Part shown: piece by piece, positions 1 to 12,589 of the stretch
How positions within the stretch are numbered: the stretch's first letter is position 1
How the letters are laid out: the number at the start of each line of letters is the position of its first letter
From: Sialis fuliginosa
Taxonomy: Eukaryota; Arthropoda; Insecta; Megaloptera; Sialidae
Assembly: GCA_961205875.1 (NCBI GenBank)
Contig: OY540816.1
Location: 12,348,701-12,412,700, forward strand
Length of the DNA: 64,000 nt
Direction: 5' to 3'
Notes under the pieces: model-generated
The model's database searches: none
What the model was told of the DNA's origin: nothing
The model's input: the letters and a program-made list of their open reading frames with translations, nothing else
Position numbers and translations under genes: made by a program

Positions 1-400
1 TGTGCATCGTTTTAAAATAATTATGTGTGAGCTCAAAAACAGTGTACTTTAAATGTATACATAACACTTTGAGTGGACGTTTAAATGCAACGAAAAGGTG
101 TGAGATCTAAAAACTAGCACTGTTTCGTCAATTTTTTTTCGGTATTATGTCGATTTGATTTTTTTTTGCTTTTTCAAAATTCAGTTTGTTTTTCAAAAAT
201 TTTATAAACTTTTGGATATTTGTGGTAACTGTGAGTTAGGTTTCTTAGCAGGAGGGATTCTGCCGGGAATCCTGGCTCGAGAGTCCGCGATAACATGTGG
301 GGGCCATGAGTTTCCACTGTTTTTAAATTATATAGTTTTACAAATTAGAGTACAATAAAAGCAAATCTTAAAATAATTAAATAGCGACTTATTGCTGTCT
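1..400. other. AT-rich non-coding stretch with one G+C-richer block
   Basis: No convincing gene. A block at about 240-312 is clearly richer in G+C than its surroundings and contains a small hairpin (GGATTC, spacer TGCCGG, GAATCC). It sits inside a 67-codon open frame, but without recognisable protein similarity or splice sites it is more likely a transposon scrap than an exon. Confidence 0.4.
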
Positions 401-901
401 TTAACCCATTAACGTCCAAAAAAAAAAAACATGCAAATGATTTTTTAAAATGAGTACACAAACAATATATTTAACTAAATATTACAACAAAAACTTTTTT
501 TTTGTATTTAAAAAAAAAATAACGGTGTGCATTCGTGCGAGTAAATTTGTGTGAGACTACTTTTCTGATATCATTCTTTTTAGATAAATTACATTTAAAA
601 ATCAAGTTATATGTATATTTAAGTTATTCCATATGATTTAAACAAAATTCGAAATCGCATGCTTCAGTTGGATAAAATATATTAGCATACATATTACATG
701 CCTCTATTCATATACAAATAATTCGCAGCAATTAAAACACGTTTAAACACACATGAAACTAATAACGTTAACAGATTTTGTTTGTTGCACTACTAGCATC
801 TGATTTTTAAGGAAATATTTGGGAATAAATATCCATAGAAATTAACACGAATTATAAAATGAGGTGTACACAAGTGTGTACGGTGGGCGTTAATGGGTTA
901 A
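401..901. mobile_element. piggyBac-like miniature element with TTAA target duplication
   Basis: Seen: TTAA at 401-404 is followed by CCCATTAACGTCC. At the other end GGGCGTTAATGGG (885-897) is followed by TTAA (898-901). The two ends are inverted repeats of 13 bp with one mismatch, and both are flanked by TTAA. Known: insertion into TTAA with its duplication, and ends starting with CCC, are the hallmarks of the piggyBac superfamily. The 493-bp interior is AT-rich and has no transposase frame, so this is a non-autonomous derivative. Confidence 0.75.
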
Positions 902-1763
902 TGTTGTCATAAATATAAAATAAATAGAAGGCAAATCTGTTTCTACAGTGATAAAATAAGATCTTTTAATCTTCATGTGATGTGTAATTTTTTTTACTGT
1001 ACGTTACTTTGAAAACCTAATTTAAATAAACATACTAAGCAGGTATTAACACAAATCTGTGTGTTGTTTTATTTCTTTTATCAAAACAAACAATGCTTGA
1101 ATGAAATACAACAGAGGTGGTTGAAAAAAGTTATTAATATTTAAAGACCGTCTATATTTCAAAAGTTCCTTGAACTACTTTTTATGGTTATCATTCATTA
1201 TTTGATTAGACAGTCAGGGCTGTATCTATCTATCTTCTCCAGGAAATGCTTAATTTATGCAAACGGATTTTTTTAATTTTTGTAATAATAGTAAATATCA
1301 GGAAGGCTCTTACATTACATATTCTACATATTTTATCAGAAAAATATTTATATGTATTCATATTTGAAAGTATTCGGATAATATACTGTAATTCTTGATG
1401 GATTTTATACAAAAAAGTGTAATGCAGAAGATATGGTCTAATTATTAAAAAAATGAAACGCTAATTAAATAAAAAATTAGGTGTATATTTAAATACAATA
1501 TAATTATACCTGTGTAAATAGTGAAAATTGATGTTATTAAAAAAATAAGTGTTTACGTTTTTATTTTCTTTGAATTTTTTTCTTTATAAAATGCATTTTT
1601 TTAAATTCATTTAATATTTGTTATCAGAATAATAATTCTTTCAAAATATGATTTAAAATATAAATTAAGTAAGAATTACTAAAATTGTGGTAAATTGTTT
1701 TAGTTTGTTAAATGATATATTTATAAATTGGATCAATATAATAAAATTTTTGTAAAAATTAAA
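902..1763. other. AT-rich DNA, nothing recognised
   Basis: Long runs of A and T with only short chance frames. No splice-bounded coding block, no clear repeat partner inside the window. Confidence 0.4.
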
Positions 1764-1988
1764 TGAGGAGGTGAATTCCAAAACTCGTTCGTTCCATTAA
1801 AAAAAATCGAGATGTCGGTGTATTCTGAAAGAATTTTTGGATTTATTTTATATGGTAATGTCAGTTTTGAGCAAAACTCGCTCAATCATATTATTAGTAA
1901 GCGAATTTTGCACAAAACTGACATTACAATATGAAATAATGCCAAAAATTCTTTCAAAATCCACTGACTCAATTATTATATCACCTCA
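1764..1988. mobile_element. fold-back miniature element
   Basis: Two long imperfect arms face each other: about 1826-1882 (starting TGAAAGAATTTTTGG, with GTAATGTCAGTTTTG inside) and about 1900-1956 (with CAAAACTGACATTAC, ending CCAAAAATTCTTTCA). A 17-bp spacer separates them. The outer borders TGAGG (1764) and CCTCA (1988) are also inverted. The structure fits a non-autonomous DNA transposon or a snap-back element. There is no coding capacity. Confidence 0.7.
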
Positions 1989-2960
1989 AATATTAATAAA
2001 GTAATGCACTTTTTTATGAAATTATAAAAGATATAATTTGAATGAAATATTTGTGAATACTGGTATTTGAGCATATCCTGATAACAATAAATGAACAAAT
2101 AAAAAAAAACATACGTTCAAGTGATGTTTTAATTGCTATAGTATTTTACATAGCAAATACATAAGTAATTCCACTGATAATTTATCCAATTACGTGTAAA
2201 TATTTTATGTTTAAGTTACTTTTGACGTTTTTATCAGTGAACTTTCAAGGTAAGAATTGTATTTCATTGTCATTACTGCATATTAAAATGATAATTTAAG
2301 AAATTACTTATAGAAATGCGTGTACATTTAAAAAGGGGGCAAAATAATATTATTTCATGGTTACTTTCGTTTGTACCGAACAATTAGACAATCGTATATT
2401 TTATCAGTTACAAATAAAGACATAAATACAATAATTTTATATTTATTCGTTGCAATTTAAAATTTTCAATGAAACCTATGCTATAATGTATTAAAATATT
2501 AAATAAGAATTTATCTTTTTAGTACAAAAACTTACTTTTAAAATTTTTTTCGCTTTCTTTAAATATATTTTATAGAAGGCCGTCTGTCAAAAGAGGGTTA
2601 ATTTTTTCAGACAAAAAGATAAAAACTTCAATTTTATATGATTAATTATCAAATATAATGACAATCTACATAACTTACTTAAATTACTTTCTGCTACTCA
2701 GAGGTCATACACTTCAAAATTAACATAAACATTTATCTTATAATCTACTTTAATATTAATAGAACATCAATAAATTTTCTAAAATATTCCAAAAAAATGA
2801 CTTTTACTTCCTCCTTTTTAAATCCTTCCTATAACAATTATCCTCAAATAAACGATATCACGCACATTATAGCATTGAAAATGCATTATAATAATTGACT
2901 ATCTCCCTCCAGAAGCTTGTTAATTACAAATGCATACAAATAGTTGATATTTATGTATAG
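1989..2960. other. AT-rich upstream region, nothing recognised
   Basis: Upstream of the putative promoter of the first exon. Mostly A/T with short oligo-A and oligo-T runs. No frame of interest and no clear repeat. Confidence 0.35.
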
Positions 2961-3515
2961 ATCATAAAGATCTAGATGTCAGATCTGTGACGGCAGCGCT
3001 GGGATTTGGTGATTTTGTGCGAGATCGTTTAGTTGCGTGTTGCTCACATTTAGCACCTTATCTCTGCTCAATGCCGGTCGCCCATACACACTTGTAGAAG
3101 CCGACAGGTGAAGCAGCACTAGATATTCGAGTACCGTGATCTGAATCGTGAAACAACGTTAATACCCATTGTACATGTGTCTTGGTGTTTTTTTTTCTTG
3201 TTGTTATTCGCGATCGTTTTTATTGTATTCGTAATATATCGATTCATAAAATACCATCTCTGCAGATGCAACAATAATTCGATTGTTGTGGTGATGAAGT
3301 ATTATTACTGAAATATTTTGGTGAAAAAAAGTGTACGTTAGTTTGGGTGTTTGTTATTGTTTTAATAATCAAGTGGATTTATGTTTTTTTGCACGGAAAC
3401 AGTGAATAAAATTATAATGTTCGTTTTTCAGTTTAAAACTTAAACCAGTTTGAAGTATAACAATCAGGGAATACTGTTTTTTAAGTCAATAGTTATAAAA
3501 ATAAAAATCATTAAA
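2961..3515 (+). promoter_or_regulatory. putative promoter and 5' leader of the first coding exon
   Basis: G+C content and CpG frequency rise sharply at about 2985-3150 (for example GACGGCAGCGCTGGG and GCCGGTCGCCC) and then fall toward the ATG at 3516. This is the usual look of an insect core promoter plus 5' untranslated leader. No clear TATA box was found, and the transcription start cannot be fixed from sequence alone. The direction is inferred from the coding exon that follows. Confidence 0.45.
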
Positions 3516-3600
3516 ATGGCAGTTATCTGTGCGGATTGTTCCAAACTAGAACTTGTGGAATATAAGATCGATTTTGAAATCAAAGAACCACGTGGTAATG
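3516..3600 (+). CDS. first coding exon of an unidentified multi-exon gene
   Basis: The ATG at 3516 sits in a favourable context (TTAAAATGGC) and is the first in-frame ATG. The 28 complete codons begin MAVICADCSK and end KEPRGN. The exon stops at a textbook donor, AATG followed by GTGAGT at 3601, leaving one base (phase 1). Base composition is much richer in G+C than the intron that follows, and a promoter-like leader lies upstream. I do not recognise the protein. Two cysteines spaced CADC are visible, but no domain can be named from 28 residues. Joined to the exon at 56162 the frame stays open across the splice (one base G plus TT gives a valine codon), and it also fits the short exon at 33985. 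The family is unknown; coding status is fairly secure, gene identity is not. Confidence 0.6.
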
Positions 3601-5646
3601 GTGAGTGCTTGATTTTTTTTATTTCTATTTTAATAATTCAAATATAGGTATCACGTGTTTACAAAATAATGCAAAAAATGCCATTATTTGAATATTTATG
3701 TGCACGTGAATAAGTGAGGTTTTATTTTTATTTTTTCTTATAATTAATACATAGTTATTACCAATAGGTTTATTTAGATGAAAAAATAAATCAATATTTT
3801 ACGTTTTGTTTTGTTGCATTTAATTTTATTTGTAGTTCGGTATCTCAATATTTTTTAGTTTTTTTTTTGAGTGACAGGTATTTAAGTTTAAAGTGTGACG
3901 GTTCGTTTAATATATTGAATTAAAATATATATAAGTATCTGCCTTTAATGTAAGTAAGTTACAAAACGTACTAATTTTTTCAGTTAAGTACGAAAGATAC
4001 AAAATTATTTGCTGGAACCATTTTCTAATGATTTTTTTAGATAAAATAAAAAAAATATATATATTGTTTTCATAAAATTTGGTCACTTTACTCTAATGCA
4101 CTATTTCTTAACCTAAATTATAATACGGCTCGGTAAATTTATAAAGATTTATATATTTGTTAGAAATTTTAATCCATATAAAATATGTTAGAAGAATTAT
4201 AAAATCTATAATTTATGTTTAAAAACTTGTCGGTTAACGAAATTTTTCATAAATAAGGAACTGGAAGGAAGGAGCAATTTTTTGTATTAATTTATTCTAG
4301 ACATCATAGTGAGTACATAACTTAAATATTTACATACATTAGGCGACCTCCAAAAGGCATTTTTTGGATCTTTTTGAAAAACGTTTTTTTTGTATATTTA
4401 AAAAAATATCTCTGGTTCTATCGGTCGGATTGTGAAAATAAAATATCCCATTTCTTCGTTATGAATTTCCCTACAAAACCAAATGGTTGTAAACTCTATA
4501 TTTTTATTACATTACCTACGTTACTTACGTACCTATTAAAAGTAGATTATATTTTTTTAACATTTGGTGAGAAATACTGTTAAAACGTTTTTTTATTTTT
4601 TTAATTAAATTTTTTCACTATAATTTTATACAATAATTGGCAATTAGTTTAAAAACGCATTATACTAAATTACTATTATGATTGGTATTTGTATACTACA
4701 TTAATTTTTTTTTCGAGTTTTATTTTTTCTATAAGCATTATTCTAAATTAATAACTGCAAATAGGTGTGTGGCTTACAACTTTCAATTATGTAAAATATA
4801 TGATAGGAGATTAACATTAGTTTATTATTATATTGTTTATTTTCTTTTCGTTAGAGATATTAACGTAATAATTTATCCCATATCTGTATCTTTGAAAATA
4901 AATTCTTTTTTCAAAATTCGTATGAATTTATAGAAATTTATTCGATAATAATCTAGGTCTTAATATATTCTAAGTAGATAAAATTATATGAAGTACCTGC
5001 CTATTTATTATATTCTTTTAAATTTTATAATTATATTAATTATTAAAAACAATCATTAAAATTATCAATTGTGGTCAAACATTTTACGACATTTAAAATT
5101 TGTGGTGAAACAAGAAGGTATATATCTATTTAGATACTATAGATTGAAATAGAAAACAAATTATTTAAATTACCGAAGCACGAACTTGTATTACTGAAAC
5201 ACGTGAATCGTTGTTTCATGTTAACAGCGTTTGGCATAATCATCTAACAACAAACAATTTCATATAATTATGTATATTTATTTGATCTATAATTTAGATT
5301 GTCACAAGAACAATACCATATTTTATATAAAATCTTCTCAGAATGTGTAACTTTATAATAATTGCATTTAATTGTTTCATGTAGTACAAAAATACTTACA
5401 ATTAGTTTTTCATATTAATTACAAACATAATTGGGTAAAATAAAAAAAAATCGTTTAATGTAAAAAATAGGGTTTATCTAAAATGTAATTATTAATAAAC
5501 GTAGGTAAACGACAAATAAATAGCTAACTGTGGGTTAATGTAGATCTAATCTAGCTAATTATGCATTGGGTATTATCAAAATCTGGGAAAAAAAATTAAA
5601 AACCTTATTTTATTTTATTTTAGTTACAATGCTCGTAACGATATGT
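3601..5646. other. start of a long intron, AT-rich
   Basis: Follows the GTGAGT donor at 3601. Several 60-80-codon open frames occur here, but they are rich in Phe, Tyr, Ile, Leu and Lys codons, as expected from AT-rich DNA without selection. No exon seen. Confidence 0.4.
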
Positions 5647-5648
5647 AA

Positions 5649-6165
5649 GGTACTGGTACTAGTTTTAAAAAATACCCCAGTGTTGAACATTTTTAAATTA
5701 AATGTACTGAATTAGAAATATTTGTTAATATTTGATAACTGCCATTATTGGATATTAATCTATATACATTTACCTGTTTTACAGCGTGATTTGATGATAA
5801 TTGATCATTTTGTTTAAAAACAGTGGACAAATAATTATCGCGGTTCGACAGACTATCAAGAAAATTGTATTTTCTTATGTAAATCCTTTATACATTGTTT
5901 TAAATAGGACTCTTTATTTTATAAAGTTTGTGTGGTAGTACTAATCATTTTGTAATTTTTATCAATTGTTCATTACTGGTTTTATGTTGAAAAAAAATAA
6001 AAATAAAATAAAAAGCATAATTTAAAAAATAAACTAAATTGATTTAATAAAGAAGTACTTGTTTTATTAGTAACATGAATTCATGAGAATTACAAAAAAG
6101 TAACCCATCAATCCCAAAACACAATATACTTTTCTCTTAAAGCGTTCAAGACTGATACTAGTACC
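5649..6165. mobile_element. 0.5-kb inverted-end element, copy A (most diverged)
   Basis: Starts GGTACTGGTACTAGT and ends ACTGATACTAGTACC, which are inverted ends. Internal blocks match copies B (13569-14135) and C (17038-17559) with order and orientation rearranged. One is the segment around ATCTATATACATTTACCTG. Others are GTTCATTACTGG and the AACATGAATTCATGAGAATTAC segment. No coding frame, so it is a non-autonomous DNA element of unknown superfamily. Confidence 0.6.
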
Positions 6166-7899
6166 TCTTATAGATTTTGTTGTATTAATTGTTAAAGGTA
6201 CTTGTATGATTACACAGGTCCACAAAAAACCTGTACTCGTAATTAGACTATGGTTTTCTTACGATTTTTTATGTAAAGCACGACGACCCGTCAAAAGTTT
6301 TGCTATCATCATAAATAGTAAAAAAAGTAAAATTAATGACAAAAAATTCAATCAAGGAGAAAAGTGAATATATTATTTGTGGGCGTTATGAGTGCATTTA
6401 TATTTGTTTATCTCAATTGAAAAAAAATTGGTAAAACCTTGATGAAGTTCTTTCTATGAAAAGTTATCAAATATATGATTCAAACGTGATGAGACAATAA
6501 AATATAAAAAAAAATGATATAAAAATGACATAAAGTTGTTTACACTGCACATTCACATATGTTTCATTATGTAAGTTTTATTTCACAGCTTTTAATTATT
6601 GTTCATTAAAGTGTAATGGTTTTACATAAAATAAACATTAATTTTGATATACTAATATCTAAAAATATTTTCATATTACAATAGCATAAGTACACCTAAT
6701 TAATTATTTTATATTTATTCCTCTAAAAAATACAATTGTGTAACAAACAATAGTTACTTTATTGTTTATAAAAACCATATTAATCAATTGATAAAATATT
6801 GTGAGTACTACTTATATGAAAAATATGAAATTTAGAAAATATAAATATAGCCATTTCCGATTTTAAAATTTAATTCATAGATATTTACAGCTTTCGTATT
6901 TTTTCTTTCATATACATATACATATACAATAAAACAATTTCAATGTCATCGATTATTGATGTATGAACACTTGTTCGTTTGTTCGTGTCTAAGTACTTGC
7001 TTTTATTAAATTATAAGACCTTCATTTGTGAAGACTGTAAAATTACATTCAATAATTATATAGGTACTTTATGATGTATACATATTTACTATTTACTGCA
7101 AGTGTCGATAGTGAAATATATTTTTAAAAACATATATCTCAACATACTATCTCATATTAGCATTGATAGTAGCACAACACATTTTCAAATTTACATTTGT
7201 CTAATAGTTATTGTCATAGTTACAATTGTACTCGAAGTTGTCATCTGCTTTTTGGTGTAAATAAATGAAGTCAAAAATTTAATTTGATAAAATATACTGT
7301 ACTTACGGTTTTTTTATATTTCTCTTTGGTCTTATTGTTGACACATTCAGCCAATTAAATTGACAGAACACCTCCACCAGACATGATTGACATATAGAAT
7401 AGGATTGTGCCCCGGGGCGACCAGGGCAGACAACACTCACGTTATGGATTTTATTTGTACAAAAGAAATTAACAATTATATTTTTTGAATTATATGTCAC
7501 TATCAACACCAAGTAACAATATATGTAATATACAATTTATACAAAATATTCTTAAGGTGAAAGATGGGAAGTATTTTTTTTTTAATTTACTTAGTTGGCC
7601 ATATGTGGTCGTTAAAATAATAACAACAACAATAATTATAAAAGTTCGTTTTGGAAACCTACAATATCCATACAAAACTTGAAATGCACTATTAAAAATA
7701 TAGGTCGAATAAATAATATTAGCATATTTATGACAATGTTTATAAAGGTTAATTATATTGTAAACTTTAATTAGTGGATTATAAAAATTAAAATTGAATA
7801 ATTAATGTATATATTTATTAAATCATTAATTTAATATAAAAAAATAAATATAATAAATTTATTTGAAAATGACATTGATAGAAATAAACTATCAAACTA
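6166..7899. other. intronic AT-rich DNA
   Basis: No gene recognised. A G+C-richer patch at about 7370-7445 (CCCCGGGGCGACCAGGGCAG) lies in a 69-codon minus-strand frame that runs into a good donor-like AACCGTAAGTAC at about 7303-7314. No convincing acceptor or homology supports calling it an exon. Confidence 0.35.
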
Positions 7900-8108
7900 C
7901 AGTGGTGCGTAAAGATAGTTGGGGCCTCAGGTTTTTGGGATTTTTTTAGAAATTTTGATAATTTATACCAACTTTAAAAAACAAATTCTTTTTTTTTAGT
8001 GTCTTTATTTTCCAGACAAGTTCTGCACCAAAATTATGTATTTATTTCTACCTTCAGCTCGAGGCTCCAAGCAGTTGCCTAAAGTGCCTACTGAATAACG
8101 CACCACGG
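7900..8108. mobile_element. short inverted-end element (hAT-like ends)
   Basis: The left end CAGTGGTGCGTAA and the right end TAACGCACCACGG form inverted repeats around a 0.2-kb interior without coding capacity. CAGTGGTG-type ends are typical of hAT non-autonomous elements, but no clear 8-bp target duplication is visible, so the superfamily is a guess. Confidence 0.5.
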
Positions 8109-8113
8109 CATCC

Positions 8114-8470
8114 ATATAAATATATTATAAAACTCAACGTCTCTCTGTCTGTCTATCCGTTAGTGCGTTTATAATTCGAGAACCACTTATCCAATATTTT
8201 TTTTAATTCATAGATACATATATTCTCCGGCCAGGTTATAGGATATATTTTGTTACGTTAGGTAACATAAGGAATAAGCAGTGACGATAATAGTAAATTA
8301 AGTGGGAAAAAATCGTAAATATCTCAACTCTATGTGAGATAGGGGGATATATTTCCCCCTTTAACTTCCACCCATGTGGTATTTTTCCCGCCGGATTTAA
8401 TGAAACTAATTAAAAACCCTCCATACGTGACAGGGGGTGAAATATTATTTCCTGTGTGAAGCCGATATGT
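8114..8470. mobile_element. Helitron-related fragment, lacking a recognisable 3' end
   Basis: Shares an extended block with 15409-15605: TATTATAAAACTCAACGTCTC, the TCTGTCTGTC run, GAGAACC..CTTATCC, and GTTACGTTAGGTAACATAAG followed by CAGTGACGATAATAGTAAA. The partner copy ends in a lepidopteran Helitron-like terminus (see 15405-15728), which gives the classification here. This copy lacks that terminus. Confidence 0.5.
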
Positions 8471-10369
8471 CTTTTTTATGTTAAAATATTTCTTATTTTG
8501 TATTTGAACCAACAGAAATGAATATAAAACAATGACTAATACCGGTTCTTATTACATACTGTTTTACATTTTACACCTTAGACTCGAGATGAAAAACATG
8601 ACGTAAACTATATTCCTAGTACCTATAATTTAATATGCGATAATATATTTTTTTGCTACATTTTAATGATGTTAATCATTATTACTTACCTGTTCATGTT
8701 GGAACAGTTAGTTTTAGACGTACCTGCTATTTACTAAATTGCTGTTATATTCATTAATTCAATTTGCAATATTTGGAGAGAAGGTCATCTAAGGAATTTT
8801 CAACTATAAATGTAGATTACATAGTATTGTATATTATCAGTTATAAACAATGTTAGCGCATCTAATTTTCAATAGAAAATTTTCGCAGTTATTTTTATAA
8901 TTAATTGGATTTTTGTGATTAGTGTGCTTATGTTTAATATAATGCAGGAATTTATTTAATTATTTACGAGAATTCTTGGTACAAGTAGTAATCAATGTAG
9001 TTTAAGAATATTTTTCTTTTTAGCCATAACTAATGTTTATAGTATTTTAATACACACGTGTTTGGTTTATGGTGGGATTCAAAAGTGATAGTTATATGTC
9101 GTTTAATTTTAATTACTAGATAAGTGCTTGTAAAGTAGATAAGGTTTGACAAATGTTTTTTATAGATTCAACTAGTGACAAACCTTGTAAAATGTATTAT
9201 AAACAGAAACCAAAATCTGAATTTATTTATGGTTCGGGTACAACAAAATGCTAATCATTTGCGTTCAAAAACAGAATTTGCTTAGGTTCAAGTTCGTATT
9301 TGGTTTCGAAAAAAATATTTCTATAAATGGTACTTATGTAATTATCAGTAGGTAGATATTTTTTTAAATTCTTCATTTATGTAATACGTCAATACCAAAT
9401 ATAAAAAAATTAAGTATTGAATTAATATCGCTCTATATCTTAAAATAAAATAAAGTTTTATATGAGATCTTTTTCATGACACTATATCTATTTATGTTCA
9501 TTCACTTCTAAAGATACATTTACTAATTTAGGTATTCATAAAACTAGGTATTCATAAAAAAAAGAAAAATTGATCAAAATATTACAGACTATTTCTTCAA
9601 ATTTAAATGGTTACAAGTTAACATTCAAGAGGTTTGACTCAGGTTCTGGTTTCTGATTTCTGATTATACATACATGTTTAAATATATTTATTAAATCAAT
9701 GCTTCATTCTGACATGTAAATAATTATAATTTAATTTATAATTCAGTGCAATGTTTAATAACTTTATTTTTTATTTGATAGTTACCAAAATAAATATGTA
9801 ATTATTCGTACGTTTTTGATTAATAAAACAATAGCATTTTTGTATGTTTGACGTCATTCAAGAGAATTATGTAATATAAAACTTCCTCGGTCATTATTCT
9901 TAGTTAAAACGAGAATGTTTTGTTATTTTCTTTAGAGCTCATGAAAGACGTTAATGGTTGTAATTTTTGTAGTGTTCGGGGCCAAACGGAACACTTACTA
10001 ATAGCTTCATGTTAGTAGGATTGCTCCTAGTTCGAAAATAGAGAAGTATTGATATTATAAAATTAACATAAAATATCAATTATGTTAATTTTATAATTTT
10101 ATATAACATTTTTTTAAAATTTTATAAAAACTGCTGAATCAAAAAAGTTAAAAAAATATTACGAAAAATTCTAAACAATTTATTACTTTATGCAAATTTT
10201 TCGAAACGTTGTTCCTTTAAAAATAGAAAATATCAACATTTTGGAAATATTCCAAGGAGTATATAAAAAAAATCACTTTGTACGTTTTTTTATTATTTGA
10301 AAATGGATTATATAAAAAATTTACCATTTCTGCCCAAATCCCCCCAACCACTCCAATAATCTCTATATA
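8471..10369. other. intronic AT-rich DNA with a GGTTCGGG repeat
   Basis: About 9215-9305 contains a degenerate repeat shared with 32870-32980 (GAATTTATTTATGGTTCGGG and following, with repeated GGTTCAAGTTCG-like words). Nothing else is recognised in the interval. Confidence 0.35.
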
Positions 10370-10460
10370 TGAAATTGAATGTTCGTTTGTATGAGGCATA
10401 TAGACTTGGGAATACTGAACCGATTTCAATGCTGTTTTCACCAATAGTAATTTTTCTGTG
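10370..10460. repeat. dispersed repeat fragment, partner at 59610-59690 (inverted)
   Basis: Contains ATGTTCGTTTGTATGAGGC, CTGAACCGATTTCAATG and TTTTCACCAATAG. The reverse complement of the same words occurs at 59610-59690. Wording of this type is frequent in lepidopteran transposon tails. Function none; superfamily not determined. Confidence 0.45.
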
Positions 10461-10754
10461 AATGTTCGTGGCTATTAATATTTTTGGAAAACCCAAGATT
10501 TAACATCAAAAGACTAAAAAAAATTTATCAAGTCAGGTTTTGTTTCCATGATGTCACAACATACAATTGTCATTTATATAAAAATCATAGAAAAATCCTA
10601 ATTAAATATTTTGAAATATATTTATTCAAAATTTAAATAAAAAAGAAACATTTCACTCCCAAAAAGGTAAAGTATTCTAAACTGATTATAATTGTTGCTA
10701 ACCTATTTATTATTATTATTATATTTTTTTTCATACATATTCTAAGATGGGACC

Positions 10755-10975
10755 TGGTATTTCTGGGAGTTTGAAAATATAATTTTACACGATTTTCTCA
10801 GTAACTACTGAACGGATTTTATTCAGGTTTTCACTAATAGTTAGGTTAGATTTAGGTGTTTAATCTGTGGATATTTTGTGTAAATTTCATGAAGTCGGAA
10901 CAAAACAATTCGAGCATGTTGAATATTTTTTTTTTGTGGGTATTAAACCGGGTAACACCGGGTCCATTGCACTAG
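10755..10975 (+). mobile_element. Helitron-like 3' end
   Basis: Ends with a CCGG..CCGG hairpin region (ACCGGGTAACACCGGGT) followed 9 bases later by CTAG at 10972-10975 and then T. A CTAG end behind a short hairpin is the signature of Helitron 3' termini. The body (ACGATTTTCTCAGTAACTAC, ACGGATTTTATTCAGG, TTTCATGAAGTCG) is found inverted at 25298-25540. The 5' end was not located. Confidence 0.6.
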
Positions 10976-11129
10976 TGAGTTGGGTATTTGAAAGCTCTAT
11001 CCCTATTTTAACCCTGGCTCTGATCCGCTTCACGTTGAACGTATCATATTTAAATTTAATTCTATAAGTAAATGGAAAAATACAAAATCGTAAATCCATG
11101 CAATAAAATATTATATTTATTAATAAACT

Positions 11130-11285
11130 CTACAACAAGGATGTGTTTGCTCCGGAATCCTGCTGCACGCACAAGTTCCGTGCAAGGTCAATGTTAAGTG
11201 TGGTGCTTAGCCGGAAGCCGCGGAGCATTAGCTGTTGTGGGCGGCCACAATGATCATGTTGATGATGATGATGATTGTTCTGCTT
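11130..11285 (+). mobile_element. LINE 3' end with GAT-repeat tail
   Basis: A block far richer in G+C than its surroundings (GCTCCGGAATCC, AGCCGGAAGCCGCGG, GGGCGGCCACAATGATC) ends in TGATGATGATGATGAT. Truncated lepidopteran non-LTR retrotransposons commonly show a G+C-richer 3' untranslated region ending in such a microsatellite tail. No reverse transcriptase remains. Confidence 0.5.
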
Positions 11286-11456
11286 GTAATCATAATTAAA
11301 CTAGTCGCCAATGTCACGGACATGATGAGATATCATAGTTTAATTTATAGAGAAAAACTGCAACGTAATGGCTCTATCAGTATGTGTAATTGTTAAGAAG
11401 ATACTACATGTGCATGATATGATAAATATGGATTTTATAAAATTAAATTACTTATT

Positions 11457-12030
11457 AACTTCCCAATAGGAAGTTATTGTAATTGGTCCGAAAATCAAAA
11501 TCAAAAATGTCAATATATTTTTAAGTTTCAAGGTGTGTATTTTTACGTGAACGAAATCTCGCAAATAAAAAATGCTATTGACTTCGTTGGGGCGCCAATC
11601 GAAGTGTTGTGACGTGAATATGATCTGAAAGAAAGTATTTTTTAAAATTCAACCCCTTCGAGGAAAAAAAGTTTGTGTGGGTAAAAATAATTTTTTGGTC
11701 GGATTTACTTGAAAAGCAGGATTAAATATTCTACAATACAAATAATGAAACATGTATTTCAGTATTTTTTTATATGTTGCCTTGGAAACAAACGCAATTA
11801 AATTCAAATTTTCAGAGTAGTTATTTTAAAATTATTAGGAATAATATAAAACTAAACAAATTATGACAAATTCCATCACATTTTTTTTATATAAGTACAT
11901 ATTAAAAATAATATTCACATAAACTATATGGAAACAATAAATAATCAGTATTTAAGTATTTATAGTCATACCATGTTAGAAAGTTGGTTGTGTGGACCTT
12001 AAGGATCGGATCCACAGCTTGTTTTTATAA
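11457..12030. repeat. dispersed element, partner at 29925-30325
   Basis: Shared words with the second copy are CCGAAAATCAAAAT, TATTGACTTCGTTGGGG, GCCAATCGAAG, TGATCTGAAAGAAAG, ATTCAACCCC and GTTTGTGTGGGTAAAAAT. Near the right end the two copies share AAGTTGGTTGTGTGGACC. The left end AACTTCCCAAT here and ATTGGGAAGTT at the right of the other copy are inverted, so the complete element probably had inverted ends. Non-coding. Confidence 0.55.
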
Positions 12031-12589
12031 ATGATTTATTTGAAAAACTATACATATTTTGGTGTGGTGTAGAATGTTAAAATATTGATCAAATAAAATG
12101 CAAAATGACGTATTGTACTTACGTAATAACATATTGTACTTTGATCTTTATTTTAAAGAAAACATTACCAAAAAAATAATTTCTATAATACTTACACGTG
12201 TAGGTATGTACTTTATACTTTGAAATCGATTACAATCTAGTAAATATGACATTTAATTAATTTTTTATCCAACATCTGTGTAATAATGTATAGTTACTAA
12301 TCATGAATTAATTCGAACAAGATTACAATGAAATTAAACATTTTAAGGGTCTCTGAATTGATTATGACTATTTTATCTATGTGTGTTTAAAATTAATGTA
12401 TTTATAAACAATACGATTTTTGAACAAAAGTACTAATTTTATATTGGAAATGGATGTTTATTCAATTTGCATTATTATAATTTTTAGTATAAAATTTTAT
12501 TGATTTTAGAATGGTAAAAATATTACATGCCTAGACAAAAATAAAATTATTGACCTAAATATCAACTCTACATTAAAATATTATATTAT

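Noticed and set aside
4374-4933. Open frames of 69 and 83 codons on plus
   Set aside because: Composed almost entirely of Phe, Tyr, Ile, Leu, Lys and Val codons, as expected from AT-rich non-coding DNA; no promoter, splice or homology signal.
7303-7512. 69-codon minus frame running into a good GTAAGT donor with a G+C-richer CPGRPGAQS stretch
   Set aside because: No matching acceptor or start context and no recognisable protein; more likely a transposon scrap.
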